NCBI GenBank assembly: GCA_947443745.1
Contig: CANEXL010000002.1
Span: 1 to 64,000 of the forward strand
From: Microbacteriaceae bacterium
Lineage (GTDB): Bacteria > Actinomycetota > Actinomycetes > Actinomycetales > Microbacteriaceae
Direction of reading: 5' to 3'
DNA: 64,000 bases
How positions within the stretch are numbered: position 1 is the stretch's first letter; each line of letters opens with the position of its first letter. Both the position numbers and the translations under genes were made by a program. The notes beneath the pieces are model-generated. The model did not search any database. It worked only from the letters and a program-made list of their open reading frames with translations, and was not told the origin of the DNA. Positions 1 to 9,602 of this stretch are shown here, piece by piece.

Positions 1-38
1 GCCGAAAGGCCCCAAGACTCCGCTTGATGGTTGACGAA

Positions 39-1880
39 CTACTTCTTGGGCTTGGCGGCCTTCGCGGCTTTCGCCGCAGCCTTGGCCTCATCACGATCGC
101 GGTGATCCTGGCGGGCAGCTTCACGCTCTTCCGCCTGAGCCAACGCAATCTGACCGGTCGCCGTTCCTGGCTCAATCATCGCGCCCATCATGTCGGCGGC
201 ACGCTCGGCGAGGAGAACAGCATCCTCATCGGCGGCTTCCTCCATGGCCGACTTCTGGCGAAGCGGCGTTGCCTTGAGGAACCAGCTGAGCACGAAGGCG
301 ATGGCCAGAACGTAGAACCCGATCCAGTAAATCGACACGGTGGCTTGCGCAAAGCCGACCAGGAACGGTTCGGCGAGGCGGGGATCAGCGTTATTCAAGA
401 ACGAGGTATCACCGTTGAGTGCCGTGCCAATGGCGGTCGGATCGTTGTAGAGAGCCAAGATCTGAGCGTTCTTGGGATCGGCGGCAACAGAGGGATCCTG
501 CATTGCGGCAGAGATTCCGGAGGTGATGGTGGGGTTCTTGAACGCAGCCGTCAACGTCTCGGGGATGCGGGCAAACAGTGCCGAGAACAAGATCGCCGTG
601 CCGGCCGTTCCACCCATCGAGCGGAAGAACGTGGACGAGCTTGTGGCCACACCCATGTCACGCGGGCCCACCGAGTTCTGGCTGGCAACGGTGAGGGTCT
701 GCATGAGCTGACCGAGGCCAAGGCCCATCAGGAACATGCCCAACATTGCGAGCGTGATGTCGCTGGTGGAGGTGAGGAACGTGAGGACGTAGAAGCCCAA
801 AACCATGAAGGCTGTTCCGACGCGGGGGAACCACTTGTAGCTTCCGGTGCGCGCCATGAGCTGACCGCTGACGATTGAGGCAATCATGAGGCCGAGAATC
901 ATCGGCAGCATTTGGAAGCCGCTCTCGGTGGGGGTCGAGCCCTTCACGAGCTGGAGGTAGAGGGGAATGGTCATCATTCCGCCGAACATTCCGAAACCGA
1001 CGAAGACACCGAGGATGGTCGCCATGGAGAAGGTCTGGGACTTGAAGAGCTTCATGGGGATGAGAGCGTCATCTCCCATGGCGCGCTCAATGAGAATGAA
1101 GGCAACCGCACTGAGGATTCCCAGGCCGTAGCAGAAGAAGGCAGCGGGCGAATCCCAGCCCCATTCGCGACCCTGTTCGGCAACGATGAGGAGAGGAACG
1201 GTGGCGGTGATGACGGTTGTCGCACCCCACCAGTCGATGCGCACGCGGCGGTGCGTCGAGGGGAGGTGGAGGAAGCGCAACACGATGCCCAGCGCGATGA
1301 CGCCGATAGGCAGGTTGATCAGGAAGACCCAACGCCATCCGGCAAGGAACAAAATTTCGTGGCTACCGGAGAGCACGCCACCAATCAGCGGGCCAATGAC
1401 GCTGGAAACACCGAAGACGGCAAGGAAGAAGCCCTGGTACTTGGCGCGCTCGCGGGGGGCGAGCATGTCACCCATGATCGCGAGTGGCAACGCCATCAAC
1501 CCACCGGCGCCGAGGCCCTGAATTGCCCGGAAGGAGGCGAGCTCGTACATGTTACCCGCGGTTCCGGCCAGCAGTGAGCCGAGCAAGAAGATAGAGATAG
1601 CAATAATGAACAGGATGCGGCGACCGAAGATGTCGCTGAGCTTGCCGTAGAGAGGAGTCGAGATGGTCGACATGATGAGGTAGGCGGTGGTGACCCAGGC
1701 CTGGAGAGACATGCCGTGCAAGTCGTCGGAGATGGTGCGCATCGACGTGGAGACGACAGTCTGGTCGAGGGCGGAGAGGAACATTCCCGCCATGAGGCCG
1801 ATCATGACCAGCAAAATCTGACGCTTGCTCATAATCGGGGAGTTGGCGGAGCTAACCGCAGCTTCATTCGTGCGTGACAT
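39..1880 (-). CDS. DHA2-family MFS multidrug exporter (EmrB/QacA type)
   Basis: This is a 613-residue integral membrane protein whose hydrophobic segments fit the 14-helix plan of DHA2 drug:proton antiporters. The helix-1 signature LDQTVVSTSM lies near residue 38, motif A (YGKLSDIFGRR) near 78-88, and the antiporter motif C (FGVSSVIGPLIGG) near 156-168. A charged Ala/Lys/Glu-rich cytoplasmic tail of about 65 residues follows the last helix. Family knowledge gives proton-driven export of hydrophobic or cationic compounds; the substrate cannot be read from the sequence. The ATG at 1880 has only a weak ribosome site (AAGAAGACG). An imperfect 19-bp inverted repeat lies about 90 bp upstream and could be a regulator site, but no TetR or MarR gene adjoins in this window. 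Confidence 0.9.
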   Translation of the reverse strand: MSRTNEAAVSSANSPIMSKRQILLVMIGLMAGMFLSALDQTVVSTSMRTISDDLHGMSLQAWVTTAYLIMSTISTPLYGKLSDIFGRRILFIIAISIFLLGSLLAGTAGNMYELASFRAIQGLGAGGLMALPLAIMGDMLAPRERAKYQGFFLAVFGVSSVIGPLIGGVLSGSHEILFLAGWRWVFLINLPIGVIALGIVLRFLHLPSTHRRVRIDWWGATTVITATVPLLIVAEQGREWGWDSPAAFFCYGLGILSAVAFILIERAMGDDALIPMKLFKSQTFSMATILGVFVGFGMFGGMMTIPLYLQLVKGSTPTESGFQMLPMILGLMIASIVSGQLMARTGSYKWFPRVGTAFMVLGFYVLTFLTSTSDITLAMLGMFLMGLGLGQLMQTLTVASQNSVGPRDMGVATSSSTFFRSMGGTAGTAILFSALFARIPETLTAAFKNPTITSGISAAMQDPSVAADPKNAQILALYNDPTAIGTALNGDTSFLNNADPRLAEPFLVGFAQATVSIYWIGFYVLAIAFVLSWFLKATPLRQKSAMEEAADEDAVLLAERAADMMGAMIEPGTATGQIALAQAEEREAARQDHRDRDEAKAAAKAAKAAKPKK

Positions 1881-1967
1881 GCGTCTTCTTATCTGTGTCG
1901 ACGAGAGAGAAAGGAAAGAAATCAGTTCAGGCGCGGCAGGGGGTAAACCCCTGTCTCGGCGACGGAA

Positions 1968-1986
1968 CCGTTTACACGATATACGG
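1968..1986. promoter_or_regulatory. Imperfect 19-bp inverted repeat upstream of the DHA2 exporter
   Basis: The site reads CCGTtTAcacgatATACGG, with half-sites CCGT-TA and TA-ACGG symmetric about a short centre. Size and position resemble TetR-type operators found before QacA-like pumps. No cognate regulator is visible here, so the operator role is inference. Confidence 0.3.
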
Positions 1987-2012
1987 AACTTGGGAGTCTA
2001 GCAAGTCGATTT

Positions 2013-3260
2013 CTAGCGGATGGTGACGAGAGGCCCCAATACGCTGGTCACATAGGCCTGCTGCTCGGCGACGGTGGTGTTAAAGAGTGAGCGCGAGAGG
2101 GCATCCGCGGCATTGGCCAACGGATACACGTGCAAGTTATGGCGGGCGAGTAAGTCGCCCGCGGCAGCCTGTTCGGCGGTCCACTCGTAGCTCATAAACG
2201 TGGGGATGAACGAGGGGGCCTCAATCGAGATAGCCCCCGCCGGTGTCTTCACGACGTCAAACTGCGCGACGCCACCGATGAGATCCGGAATCTCCAACTG
2301 CGTGGAGAGGAGGTTTCCAATCGACCACCAGACGAGGACCTGCTTGCCGTCGGGCCCGGGAACCCACTCGACGGGCTCCAAAACGTGGGGTCCCGTTCCG
2401 ATGATGACGTCGGCGCCGAGCTCAATCATGCGGGCGGCTTCGTTGCGCTGGGCATCATTGACGCCGTTGGAATATTCGGTTCCCCAGTGCAGGGAGACCA
2501 GCACGACATCTGCGTTGGCACGCGCCGTGGCCATCACCGACGTGAGAGCGGCGTCGTTACCAAGGACATTGAGACCGTAATCGGTGGCGGGAACGTTGCT
2601 GTATTCGGCAAACGAAACGAGGGCGAATTTAATGCCCTGAACCTCGGCAATCTTGACGGTTTGCTGTTCCTCGGGGGAACGATTGGCGCCGCTGATGAGA
2701 AGGGGGTTCAGGCTGTCCCAGACCGCGCGGGTGGCATTGATCGAGTCTTGGCCTTTGTCGGCCATGTGGTTATTGGCGATGTTGATGGCGTTGCAGCCGG
2801 CGCCACTGGCAATGTCGGCCGAGAACTTTTCGGGGGCGTTGAAGACCGGGTATCCGCTGATGCCAAACGCGGCGCCCGAAGAGGAGACCTCCTGGTTGCA
2901 GAACACGATTCCCGAGTTGGCGGTGAGCGGTTTCACGTCGGTGAGGAACTGGGCGTAGTCATAGGTTCCATCGGCCTGAAGCGCCGCCGCGTTGACCGTG
3001 TCATGAGGAAGCATGTCGCCCATGGCCGAAACGGTGACGCGGGTATCGGTCGGGGTGGGGGTCGGGGTTGCCGACGGGGTGGTGATCATGGGCGTTCCGG
3101 ATGCTGAACTCCCCGAACCCGATCCTTGCGAGTTTGCTCCCGCCACTGCCATGGAGAGGATGCCCCACCCGCCGAACGCCAGCACGCACACGGCCGCAAT
3201 CGCGATCACGATGCGACGCCTGCGCGCCACGGAAAAACTGCGCCATCCGCCCTTTGCCAT
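2013..3260 (-). CDS. CapA-family (PGA_cap) metallophosphatase-like protein
   Basis: A 415-residue protein with a basic N terminus (SVARRRR), a single membrane segment at about 17-39, a Ser/Gly/Thr/Pro-rich linker to about 75, then a full PGA_cap domain. Visible motifs are SAMGDMLPHD, FCNQEVSSS, NIANNHMADKG, VSLHWGTEY, GTGPHVLEP and WSIGNLLS, which are the metal-ligand positions of the CapA/poly-gamma-glutamate capsule family. The domain should face outside the membrane. No capB or capC adjoins, so a capsule role is not implied; isolated CapA-like proteins are common in actinobacteria and of uncertain function. It is divergent from the VanY-like gene with only about 32 bp between the starts, so both are probably leaderless or have very short leaders. 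Confidence 0.88.
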   Translation of the reverse strand: MAKGGWRSFSVARRRRIVIAIAAVCVLAFGGWGILSMAVAGANSQGSGSGSSASGTPMITTPSATPTPTPTDTRVTVSAMGDMLPHDTVNAAALQADGTYDYAQFLTDVKPLTANSGIVFCNQEVSSSGAAFGISGYPVFNAPEKFSADIASGAGCNAINIANNHMADKGQDSINATRAVWDSLNPLLISGANRSPEEQQTVKIAEVQGIKFALVSFAEYSNVPATDYGLNVLGNDAALTSVMATARANADVVLVSLHWGTEYSNGVNDAQRNEAARMIELGADVIIGTGPHVLEPVEWVPGPDGKQVLVWWSIGNLLSTQLEIPDLIGGVAQFDVVKTPAGAISIEAPSFIPTFMSYEWTAEQAAAGDLLARHNLHVYPLANAADALSRSLFNTTVAEQQAYVTSVLGPLVTIR

Positions 3261-3292
3261 GAGCCCATGCTAGCCGCGCTACGCTGAATATC

Positions 3293-4156
3293 GTGGACAC
3301 GCATGGGACTAATGGGGTATGTCTGGGGGCTCGTCGCCCCAGAAGTTCGGGCGTGCTCGCGGTTGCGTCGCACCGTTCACACAACTCCCTGGTTATGGTG
3401 GCATCGATGACGCTCACCGCCGTTGTCGGGCTGGTCCTTGTCGCCTGCTCGTCCTCGACGACCCCCGATTCCGCCTCCAATGCTTCCGTGAGGGCTTCGC
3501 CTAGTGCCTCGGCTCTGGCATCCGCCCCCCCGACACCGACCGCTCCCGCGTTCGACCGCACACTACTTTCTTTGGATGACCCCAATTCACTGTGGGTGAT
3601 CAGCAACAAGCACCGGCCCCTGAACCCGGTGGACTTCGCGCCGACTGACCTGTCGATGCCGGTTGGTGTGCCCAACGAGTTCACGCAGCCTCTGCGCGAG
3701 GCTGCTGCGCGGGCCGTCGAGACGATGTACACGGATGCCGTCGCTCAAGGAGTGAACTTCGGCATCATCAGCGCCTACCGCGACTACGGTACCCAGGTCT
3801 CGCTGTACAGCCGCTACGTCGCCCGCGATGGGCAAGAGGCCGCCGACACCTACTCTGCTCGCCCCGGCCATTCGGAACACCAGACCGGTCTCGCGGTCGA
3901 CTTCGATGATGGCGGTGCCTGCTACTTGAACGCGTGCTTCGAATCCACGGCCGCGGGCCAGTGGCTAGCCGCCAACGCAGCCGATTACGGTTTCGTGCTG
4001 CGCTATCCCAACGGGCAAGACGCCATCACCGGATTCACCTACGAGCCGTGGCACTTTCGCTACGTCGGCGTCGGAGCAGCCCAAGCCCTGCGCGACTCGG
4101 GCACCCTGACCCTCGAGCAGTTCTTCGGTCTCGAGCCCGCTCCCGGGTATCTCTAA
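3293..4156 (+). CDS. Lipoprotein D-alanyl-D-alanine carboxypeptidase, VanY/M15 family
   Basis: A 287-residue protein with an N-terminal hydrophobic segment ending in a lipobox (LVAC, Cys about residue 52), a low-complexity Ser/Ala/Pro/Thr stretch, then an M15B peptidase domain. The zinc and catalytic motifs are SAYRDYGTQVSLY, PGHSEHQTGLAVDF (His and Asp ligands) and EPWHFRYVG (catalytic Glu and His ligand). It should trim the terminal D-Ala of peptidoglycan stem peptides on the outer membrane face. The GTG start at 3293 is from the ORF track; an internal ATG at 3395 would still leave the lipobox but little positively charged n-region, so the longer form is preferred. The gene converges on hipA with 9 bp between them. 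Confidence 0.85.
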   Translation: MDTHGTNGVCLGARRPRSSGVLAVASHRSHNSLVMVASMTLTAVVGLVLVACSSSTTPDSASNASVRASPSASALASAPPTPTAPAFDRTLLSLDDPNSLWVISNKHRPLNPVDFAPTDLSMPVGVPNEFTQPLREAAARAVETMYTDAVAQGVNFGIISAYRDYGTQVSLYSRYVARDGQEAADTYSARPGHSEHQTGLAVDFDDGGACYLNACFESTAAGQWLAANAADYGFVLRYPNGQDAITGFTYEPWHFRYVGVGAAQALRDSGTLTLEQFFGLEPAPGYL

Positions 4157-4165
4157 CGCTCTTGA

Positions 4166-5404
4166 TCAATCCCTGTAGAAAATCGAGGGATTCAAGATGG
4201 CACCGCCACGCAACCTCGCACGGTCGAGATCATCGAGGCCGACGAGGGTGGCTGCGTCGTCCCAACCGGTTTCTACGACGGAGACGAGCTCGTCAATAAT
4301 GGTCCGGGCCTCCGTGGGCGTGAGGTGATAGACGTCGGCAGCGAGTTCGCAGACCTGGAGTCGGGAGCGACGGTCGCCCGCGCGATTAATGGCCATGGCT
4401 TGGTTGACTTCGCCGACAGATCGCGGTTGTGGGCAGATGTCGTAAGCCGGTGTGAGCGTGAGCAAAGAGCCATCCCAGAATGCCGCATGATTACGGGCGT
4501 GGTCGTCGATGTTGCCGACAATAACATTGAAAACGATTCGCGAAAAAAGTTCCCGAAGTGTGTGGTCCGGTTTCGTGAATCGAGCGCGAATAACGTCGGC
4601 AAAATCCGCGTAGCTGGCGTAATGGCCATTCATTGGAGTCAGCGCGAGCATCGTGAGGGCGGACACCATCATTTTGCGTGACCCCCCGTCACCGCGATCA
4701 AAGCGATCCACGAGGAGAACGTCACGTTCCCCAGCCGCGACCACTCTGGACGGAGCAACGTCTAACCCGGCCTGTGCCGCAAGATGCATCGCGATGCCTT
4801 CTGCCTTGACCACGGGGTAGGTGTCTGTCGTGCTGGAGAACTTGGCGATCTGGGTGTGACCATCATCGTCAATGAGCGCCTTGGGGCGGGCCCCGCCGAT
4901 CGAGGTACCGCGAAGCAGTGCGTCGGCGAGAACGGGGGTGAGAAGTTCGCCTGCCTGGAGGCGATCCGCGGCCGCGAGCAGTTCGCTCAAACTGGCGTGG
5001 TGCTCGAACGTTCGCGGCACGTATTCGTCGGGCGACGCTTGGAAGTCGAGGGCCCCAATGCGGTCTGACCCGGATTCCAGCAGATAGGTCAGAAGCCCTA
5101 AGTCGTCGGTGTCACTCTCACCCGTCAGGCGACCAAAATGCTGGGCGAGGATGACACGACGCCCCCAGTAGTCGGGCCCCGCATCGAGAATGCTGCCGTG
5201 AGCTTCCCACGTGGCATCGGGGCGAAGAACGCCGCGTATCAGGGGGAGTTCTGGCAGGTAAAGCGGGAAATGGGTCTCTCGTTCCAGATACGAAATCCCG
5301 TACGTGAAGGAGTGGGTGTTTCCATCTTTGCGAAGGCGACCTGCAACGACGGGTTCGCTTTCACCCGGTAGCCATACCCAGACGTAGGCGGTGTCAGAAG
5401 TCAT
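4166..5404 (-). CDS. hipA: HipA-family serine/threonine kinase toxin
   Basis: A 412-residue protein (ATG at 5404; the ORF track extends 55 residues too far upstream into hipB). It has the N-terminal couple-HipA region followed by the HipA kinase fold. Motifs seen are RGTSIGGARPKA (the glycine-rich loop region), AKFSS, LLVDRFDR, the catalytic loop GNIDDHARNHAAF and the metal-binding YDICP. Family members phosphorylate a translation target such as glutamyl-tRNA synthetase in E. coli and cause growth arrest; the target here is unknown. It overlaps hipB by 11 bp and is co-transcribed from hipB, so it is held in check by HipB binding and repression. No inactivating lesion is seen. Confidence 0.9.
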   Translation of the reverse strand: MTSDTAYVWVWLPGESEPVVAGRLRKDGNTHSFTYGISYLERETHFPLYLPELPLIRGVLRPDATWEAHGSILDAGPDYWGRRVILAQHFGRLTGESDTDDLGLLTYLLESGSDRIGALDFQASPDEYVPRTFEHHASLSELLAAADRLQAGELLTPVLADALLRGTSIGGARPKALIDDDGHTQIAKFSSTTDTYPVVKAEGIAMHLAAQAGLDVAPSRVVAAGERDVLLVDRFDRGDGGSRKMMVSALTMLALTPMNGHYASYADFADVIRARFTKPDHTLRELFSRIVFNVIVGNIDDHARNHAAFWDGSLLTLTPAYDICPQPRSVGEVNQAMAINRAGDRRSRLQVCELAADVYHLTPTEARTIIDELVSVVETGWDDAATLVGLDDLDRARLRGGAILNPSIFYRD

Positions 5405-5720
5405 CGTCGTTGCTCTCATTGATTCGCGCGACCCGCGAGGGAAGCAGCGCGATTCGAGCGTTGACGAGTTCCCGCTCTGCAGGCTCACGGGCACCGACCA
5501 GAGGAATGCCCAGCATGGCGGCAACCTCAAAGACAGTACCGATGGATGTTGTGGCCGCGCCCTTCTCAACCGCCATCAGCGTACGTACGGCAATCCCCGC
5601 ACGCTCGGCGAGATCAGCTTGAGTCCAGCGCTGCAAACGGCGCTCCGCCGTTATCTGGCGACCGAGGACCGACAGAGCATCCATTGTCCACGGTGAGTAC
5701 GAGTGAGCTTTGCGTGACAT
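5394..5720 (-). CDS. hipB: HipB-like XRE-family antitoxin and repressor
   Basis: A 108-residue protein with a central Cro/C1 helix-turn-helix (GRQITAERRLQRWTQADLAE, then AGIAVRTLMAVEKG). The ATG at 5720 is chosen over the track start at 5750 because a perfect AAGGAGG lies 5-6 bases before it and because the upstream stretch contains a likely operator. The C-terminal tail is Glu/Arg/Asp-rich and may contact HipA. Lying first in the hipBA operon, it should neutralise HipA and repress the operon. Confidence 0.88.
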   Translation of the reverse strand: MSRKAHSYSPWTMDALSVLGRQITAERRLQRWTQADLAERAGIAVRTLMAVEKGAATTSIGTVFEVAAMLGIPLVGAREPAERELVNARIALLPSRVARINESNDDDF

Positions 5721-5731
5721 GATGACCTCCT

Positions 5732-5754
5732 TAATATGCAGTTTATGCATGTTA
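5732..5754. promoter_or_regulatory. Probable HipB operator, inverted repeat before hipBA
   Basis: The half-sites TAATATGCA and TGCATGTTA are inverted around GTTTA and match at 8 of 9 positions. The repeat sits directly upstream of the hipB ribosome site, overlapping where a -10 element would fall on the minus strand. HipB proteins bind such palindromes to autoregulate; the specific assignment is inference from position and symmetry. Confidence 0.6.
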
Positions 5755-5824
5755 TTTAGTTTTTACAAGCAATACACTGCACTTTTAGAGCTGCGAGGCA
5801 CAGCCAAGGGTCCCGGCGAACGTC

Positions 5825-7477
5825 CTAGCTACTGAGGGCGCGATCCACGATGGCGCGGGCCTCGGCCTGCACCAGAGCGAGGTGCTCGGCCCCCTTGAAG
5901 GACTCGGCGTAGATCTTGTAGACGTCTTCGGTGCCGGAGGGACGAGCGGCGAACCACGCGAATTCCGTGACGACTTTAACACCTCCGATGGCAGCGTCGT
6001 TTCCGGGAGCGTGCGAGAGCTTGGCGATGATGGGGTCACCCGCGAGATCGGTGGCCGCGATGTCGTCGCCGCTGAGTTTGCCCAGGCGCGCCTTCTGCTC
6101 GCGGTTGGCGGGCGCATCCACGCGCTCATAGACGGGGTCGCCGAAGCGCTCGGTGAGTTCGCGATACAAGACGGACGGCGTCTTGCCCGTGACGGCAATA
6201 ATCTCAGCGGCCAACAGGGCCAAGATGAGGCCGTCTTTATCGGTGGTCCACACGGTTCCGTCATGGCGCAAGAAGGAGGCGCCGGCGCTTTCCTCACCGC
6301 CGAAACCCACGGAGCCATCGACGAGTCCGGGCACGAACCACTTGAACCCAACGGGAACTTCCCACAGCTCGCGACCGAGGGAATCGGCGACGAAGTCGAT
6401 GATGGAGGAGGAGACGAGGGTCTTGCCAATGCGGGCATCCGGACGCCATCCGGGGCGATTGGCGAACAGGTACTCGATAGCCACGGCCAAGAAGTGGTTC
6501 GGGTTCATGAGTCCGGCGTCGGGGGTGACGATGCCGTGGCGGTCGGCATCCGCATCGTTACCGGACAGCACATCGAACTCGTCCTTGCGCGTGATGAGCG
6601 AGGCCATGGCGTTGGGGCTCGAGGGATCCATGCGAATCTTCTCGTCCCAGTCCAGCGTCATGAACGCCCACGCGGGGTCGACCTCGGGGTTCACGACCGT
6701 GAGGTTCAGGCCGTAGCGCTCGCCGATTTCGGCCCAATAGGCAACGGATGCTCCCCCCAGCGGATCGGCCCCGATGCGCACGCCGGCCGTCTTGATGGCA
6801 TCCATGTTCAGGATGTTGCCCAAATCGGCAACGTAGTGCTCCAAGAAGTCATACGTCTCAACGAGACCCTCGGGGTCGGTGCGCTGCACGTCGACCAGGC
6901 CTGCCGCAATGATCTCGTTGGCGCGGGCGGCAATCCAGTTCGTGGCGTCGCTGTCGGCGGGGCCACCGTGCGGCGGGTTGTACTTGAAGCCGCCATCGCC
7001 GGGTGGGTTGTGGCTGGGGGTGACGACGATGCCGTCGGCCTGATCTGAATGGCCGGGGAGCGCGTGCCCGTCGGCATCATGACCGACCCGGTTGTAGGCC
7101 AGAATCGCGTGCGAAAGGGAAGGGGTGGGGGTGAAGCCGTCGCGGCTATCCATCATGACCCGCACGCCATTTGCGACCAGAACCTCCAGTGCGGTGGTCT
7201 GCGCGGGGCGGCTGAGGGCGTGCGTATCCATGCCGATGAACAGCGGCCCGGTGATGCCTTGCAGCGCGCGGTATTCGACGATGGCCTGCGTGGTGGCCAG
7301 AATGTGGTGCTCGTTGAACGCGGTGTTCAGGGAGGAGCCGCGATGGCCCGAGGTGCCGAAGACGACGCGCTGCTCGGGGATTGCGACATCCGGAACTAGC
7401 TCGTAATAGGCGTGAATCAGCGCCTTAACGTCAATGAGATCGGACGGGAGGGCGAGGGTTCCGGCGCGAGTGTTCAC
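5825..7477 (-). CDS. pgm: Alpha-phosphoglucomutase
   Basis: A 550-residue enzyme of the alpha-D-phosphohexomutase superfamily, full length for the glucose-specific bacterial type. The phosphoserine loop is [13 protein letters not shown] (Ser about residue 155), followed by the subgroup-typical [11 protein letters not shown]. The metal loop [11 protein letters not shown] lies near residue 303, the sugar-specificity loop [10 protein letters not shown] near 400, and the phosphate-binding [11 protein letters not shown] near the C terminus. It interconverts glucose 1-phosphate and glucose 6-phosphate, feeding glycogen and UDP-glucose pools, the latter relevant to the polysaccharide cluster downstream. 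It is divergent from pheA with about 34 bp between starts. The overlapping plus-strand ORFs are shadows. Confidence 0.95.
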   Translation of the reverse strand: MNTRAGTLALPSDLIDVKALIHAYYELVPDVAIPEQRVVFGTSGHRGSSLNTAFNEHHILATTQAIVEYRALQGITGPLFIGMDTHALSRPAQTTALEVLVANGVRVMMDSRDGFTPTPSLSHAILAYNRVGHDADGHALPGHSDQADGIVVTPSHNPPGDGGFKYNPPHGGPADSDATNWIAARANEIIAAGLVDVQRTDPEGLVETYDFLEHYVADLGNILNMDAIKTAGVRIGADPLGGASVAYWAEIGERYGLNLTVVNPEVDPAWAFMTLDWDEKIRMDPSSPNAMASLITRKDEFDVLSGNDADADRHGIVTPDAGLMNPNHFLAVAIEYLFANRPGWRPDARIGKTLVSSSIIDFVADSLGRELWEVPVGFKWFVPGLVDGSVGFGGEESAGASFLRHDGTVWTTDKDGLILALLAAEIIAVTGKTPSVLYRELTERFGDPVYERVDAPANREQKARLGKLSGDDIAATDLAGDPIIAKLSHAPGNDAAIGGVKVVTEFAWFAARPSGTEDVYKIYAESFKGAEHLALVQAEARAIVDRALSS

Positions 7478-7511
7478 GTTTATAGTCTGGCACTGCCGGT
7501 AACATCGTGGA

Positions 7512-8429
7512 ATGGAAACGTACAGCTATTTGGGCCCCGCCGGCACCTTCACCGAGGCGGCCCTCAAGCAAGTACCCGAGGCCGAAGGCGCCGAATGGCG
7601 TTCGGTCAATAACGTGGGCGAGGCCTTCGCGGATGTCGTCTCCGGCCGCAGTGTTGCTGCCATGATTGCCATCGAGAATTCCATCGAGGGTGGCGTCACC
7701 GCCACGCAGGATGCCCTGGCCAACATCCCCAACCTCCGCATTACGGGTGAGTACTTGGTTCCCGTGCGCTTCGATCTCGTGGCCACGCCCGGAACGAAGC
7801 TGGAAGACGTGACAATCGTCAACGCGCATCCGGTGGCGTACGGCCAATGCCGCCAATGGTTGGATTTCACGTTGCCGCATCACGGCCACATCCCGTCATC
7901 GTCAAATGTGGCGGCCGCCGCGAGCCTGCTGGAGTCATCGACGGCCGACGCCGCCATTGCCCCCGCCGGCATCAGTGAGCACTACGCCGTCGAGGTCTTG
8001 GCCACCAACGTGGGCGATAATCCGAATGCTGTCACCCGCTTCGTTCTTGTGAGCCGCACCACCGATTTGCCGGATCCCACGGGCTACGACAAGACCAGCC
8101 TCATCATTGAGCTGCCCGAGGATCGCTCGGGAACCCTGCTGGAGATGCTCGAACAGTTCGCCACCCGTGGCGTGAACCTCAGCCTCATTCAGTCGCGCCC
8201 CATCGGCGACAGCATGGGCCGCTACCGTTTCGTCATCGATGCCGACGGGCACATTAAAGATGAACGCATGGCGGATGCCCTCCTCGGCCTTCGCCGCTTC
8301 AGCCCCGGCGTCATCTTCTTAGGTTCGTACCCGCGGGCTGACCGGGCGCTGAGTGCGCATCCGTCGCGGTATGCCGACGAAGTCTTCACGGATGCTCGCG
8401 CGTGGTTGGATAACCTGCTCGGCAACTAG
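7512..8429 (+). CDS. pheA: Prephenate dehydratase
   Basis: A 305-residue monofunctional enzyme converting prephenate to phenylpyruvate in phenylalanine synthesis. The catalytic domain starts with [13 protein letters not shown] and holds [11 protein letters not shown] (about 53-62) and the catalytic Thr-Arg-Phe in [10 protein letters not shown] (about 172-181). An ACT regulatory domain follows from about 190 ([26 protein letters not shown]), the usual site of phenylalanine feedback inhibition. There is no chorismate mutase domain, as is usual in actinobacteria. Confidence 0.95.
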   Translation: METYSYLGPAGTFTEAALKQVPEAEGAEWRSVNNVGEAFADVVSGRSVAAMIAIENSIEGGVTATQDALANIPNLRITGEYLVPVRFDLVATPGTKLEDVTIVNAHPVAYGQCRQWLDFTLPHHGHIPSSSNVAAAASLLESSTADAAIAPAGISEHYAVEVLATNVGDNPNAVTRFVLVSRTTDLPDPTGYDKTSLIIELPEDRSGTLLEMLEQFATRGVNLSLIQSRPIGDSMGRYRFVIDADGHIKDERMADALLGLRRFSPGVIFLGSYPRADRALSAHPSRYADEVFTDARAWLDNLLGN

Positions 8430-8441
8430 CTCGCGACTCTG

Positions 8442-9512
8442 TTAGTTCCCGTTCGGGAGCAACACGATTTTGCCGATGTGGCGTCTGGCTAGAAACTCGC
8501 TCTGCCCTTCGGCAATCTCGGCGAGCGGATAGGTGCCACTGATGACGGGATGCACGCTGCCGGCGCGGGCGAGTTCAACCAGTCGGGCAAAGTGCGCGCG
8601 GGTGTGCATCGAAGAACCGATGAGCTGCACGTTGTGCAGGTAGAGGCGCCGCAGATCGAACTCGATGACCGGGCCGGCGATGGCACCGGCGATCACCCAA
8701 CGACCATTATCTTTCAGGAGCGGCATCAGCGACGCGAGCCCATCTCCGCCCACAATGTCGGCGACAACGTCGATTCCGTCGGGGGCAGCCGTTCGGATCT
8801 GTTGAACGAGATCGGCAGAATCGCGGGTCACCGCGGCGGTCGCGCCGTTCGCGAGCACAACGTCACCCTTGGATCCGCTGGTGATGGCGACAACCCGGGC
8901 GCCGAGGGCTGCCCCGAGTTGCACCAGAGCTAACCCCACGCCACCGGATGCCCCGGTCACCAGCAGGGTTTCACCGGCAACAGCGTGGGCGCGATCCAGC
9001 ATGGCCATGGCGGTGCCAAAGGCCACGGGCAGGCACGCGAGTTCTTCATCCGACAGCGGAGAGTCATGCACGTCATAGGCGTGGGTCGCGTCGACGACGA
9101 CATAGTCGGCGAATCCGCCATCCGCTTCGCTGCCCAGATAGCCCACCGGTGACGCATTGACGTCGTCCGAGGGGTAGAGGGCGGGGTCGATCAGCACACG
9201 GCGACCGACAGTGGCCTTGTCCACGCCGGCGCCGACCTCGACCACAACACCCACGACATCCCCACCTTGAATTCGGGGGAAGTCAAAGGTTCCGAGCCAG
9301 GCTGCTTTGGCGGACGGATCCTCGGGCAGGCCATAGGCGCCCTCGCGCGTCCAGATGTCGGTGTTGTTGACGGCGGCGGCGGTCACCTTGACGAGAACCT
9401 GCCCAGCTAGAGGGGAGGGACGCGGCCAATCGCGGTGAAGCACCAGCGCATCCGGGCCACCAAAATGCGTCAGAACGGCGGCGGTCATCACGGGCTTTGA
9501 CGAGGGTGTCAT
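8442..9512 (-). CDS. MDR-superfamily NAD(P)-dependent alcohol dehydrogenase / quinone oxidoreductase
   Basis: With the ATG at 9512 ([14 protein letters not shown]) the protein is 356 residues; the track form adds 13 residues. It has the GroES-like N-terminal domain ([16 protein letters not shown]) and a Rossmann domain with [21 protein letters not shown]. Cysteine-rich structural zinc loops are absent, pointing to the zinc-independent quinone-oxidoreductase-like branch rather than classical zinc alcohol dehydrogenases. The substrate is unknown. It stands alone between pheA and serS, pointing away from serS. Confidence 0.85.
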   Translation of the reverse strand: MTPSSKPVMTAAVLTHFGGPDALVLHRDWPRPSPLAGQVLVKVTAAAVNNTDIWTREGAYGLPEDPSAKAAWLGTFDFPRIQGGDVVGVVVEVGAGVDKATVGRRVLIDPALYPSDDVNASPVGYLGSEADGGFADYVVVDATHAYDVHDSPLSDEELACLPVAFGTAMAMLDRAHAVAGETLLVTGASGGVGLALVQLGAALGARVVAITSGSKGDVVLANGATAAVTRDSADLVQQIRTAAPDGIDVVADIVGGDGLASLMPLLKDNGRWVIAGAIAGPVIEFDLRRLYLHNVQLIGSSMHTRAHFARLVELARAGSVHPVISGTYPLAEIAEGQSEFLARRHIGKIVLLPNGN

Positions 9513-9602
9513 CACCCCAGCCTGCCACTGACCGGGCGCAGGCCCCGCCACTTCGCCAGAAGTTGCCCCAACGCGCGGAACGAGAGCCGTAAACTTGAGA
9601 AC

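Noticed and set aside
5882-7048. 388-residue plus-strand ORF
   Set aside because: It lies wholly antisense to pgm, which has every family motif; the ORF is a high-GC shadow.
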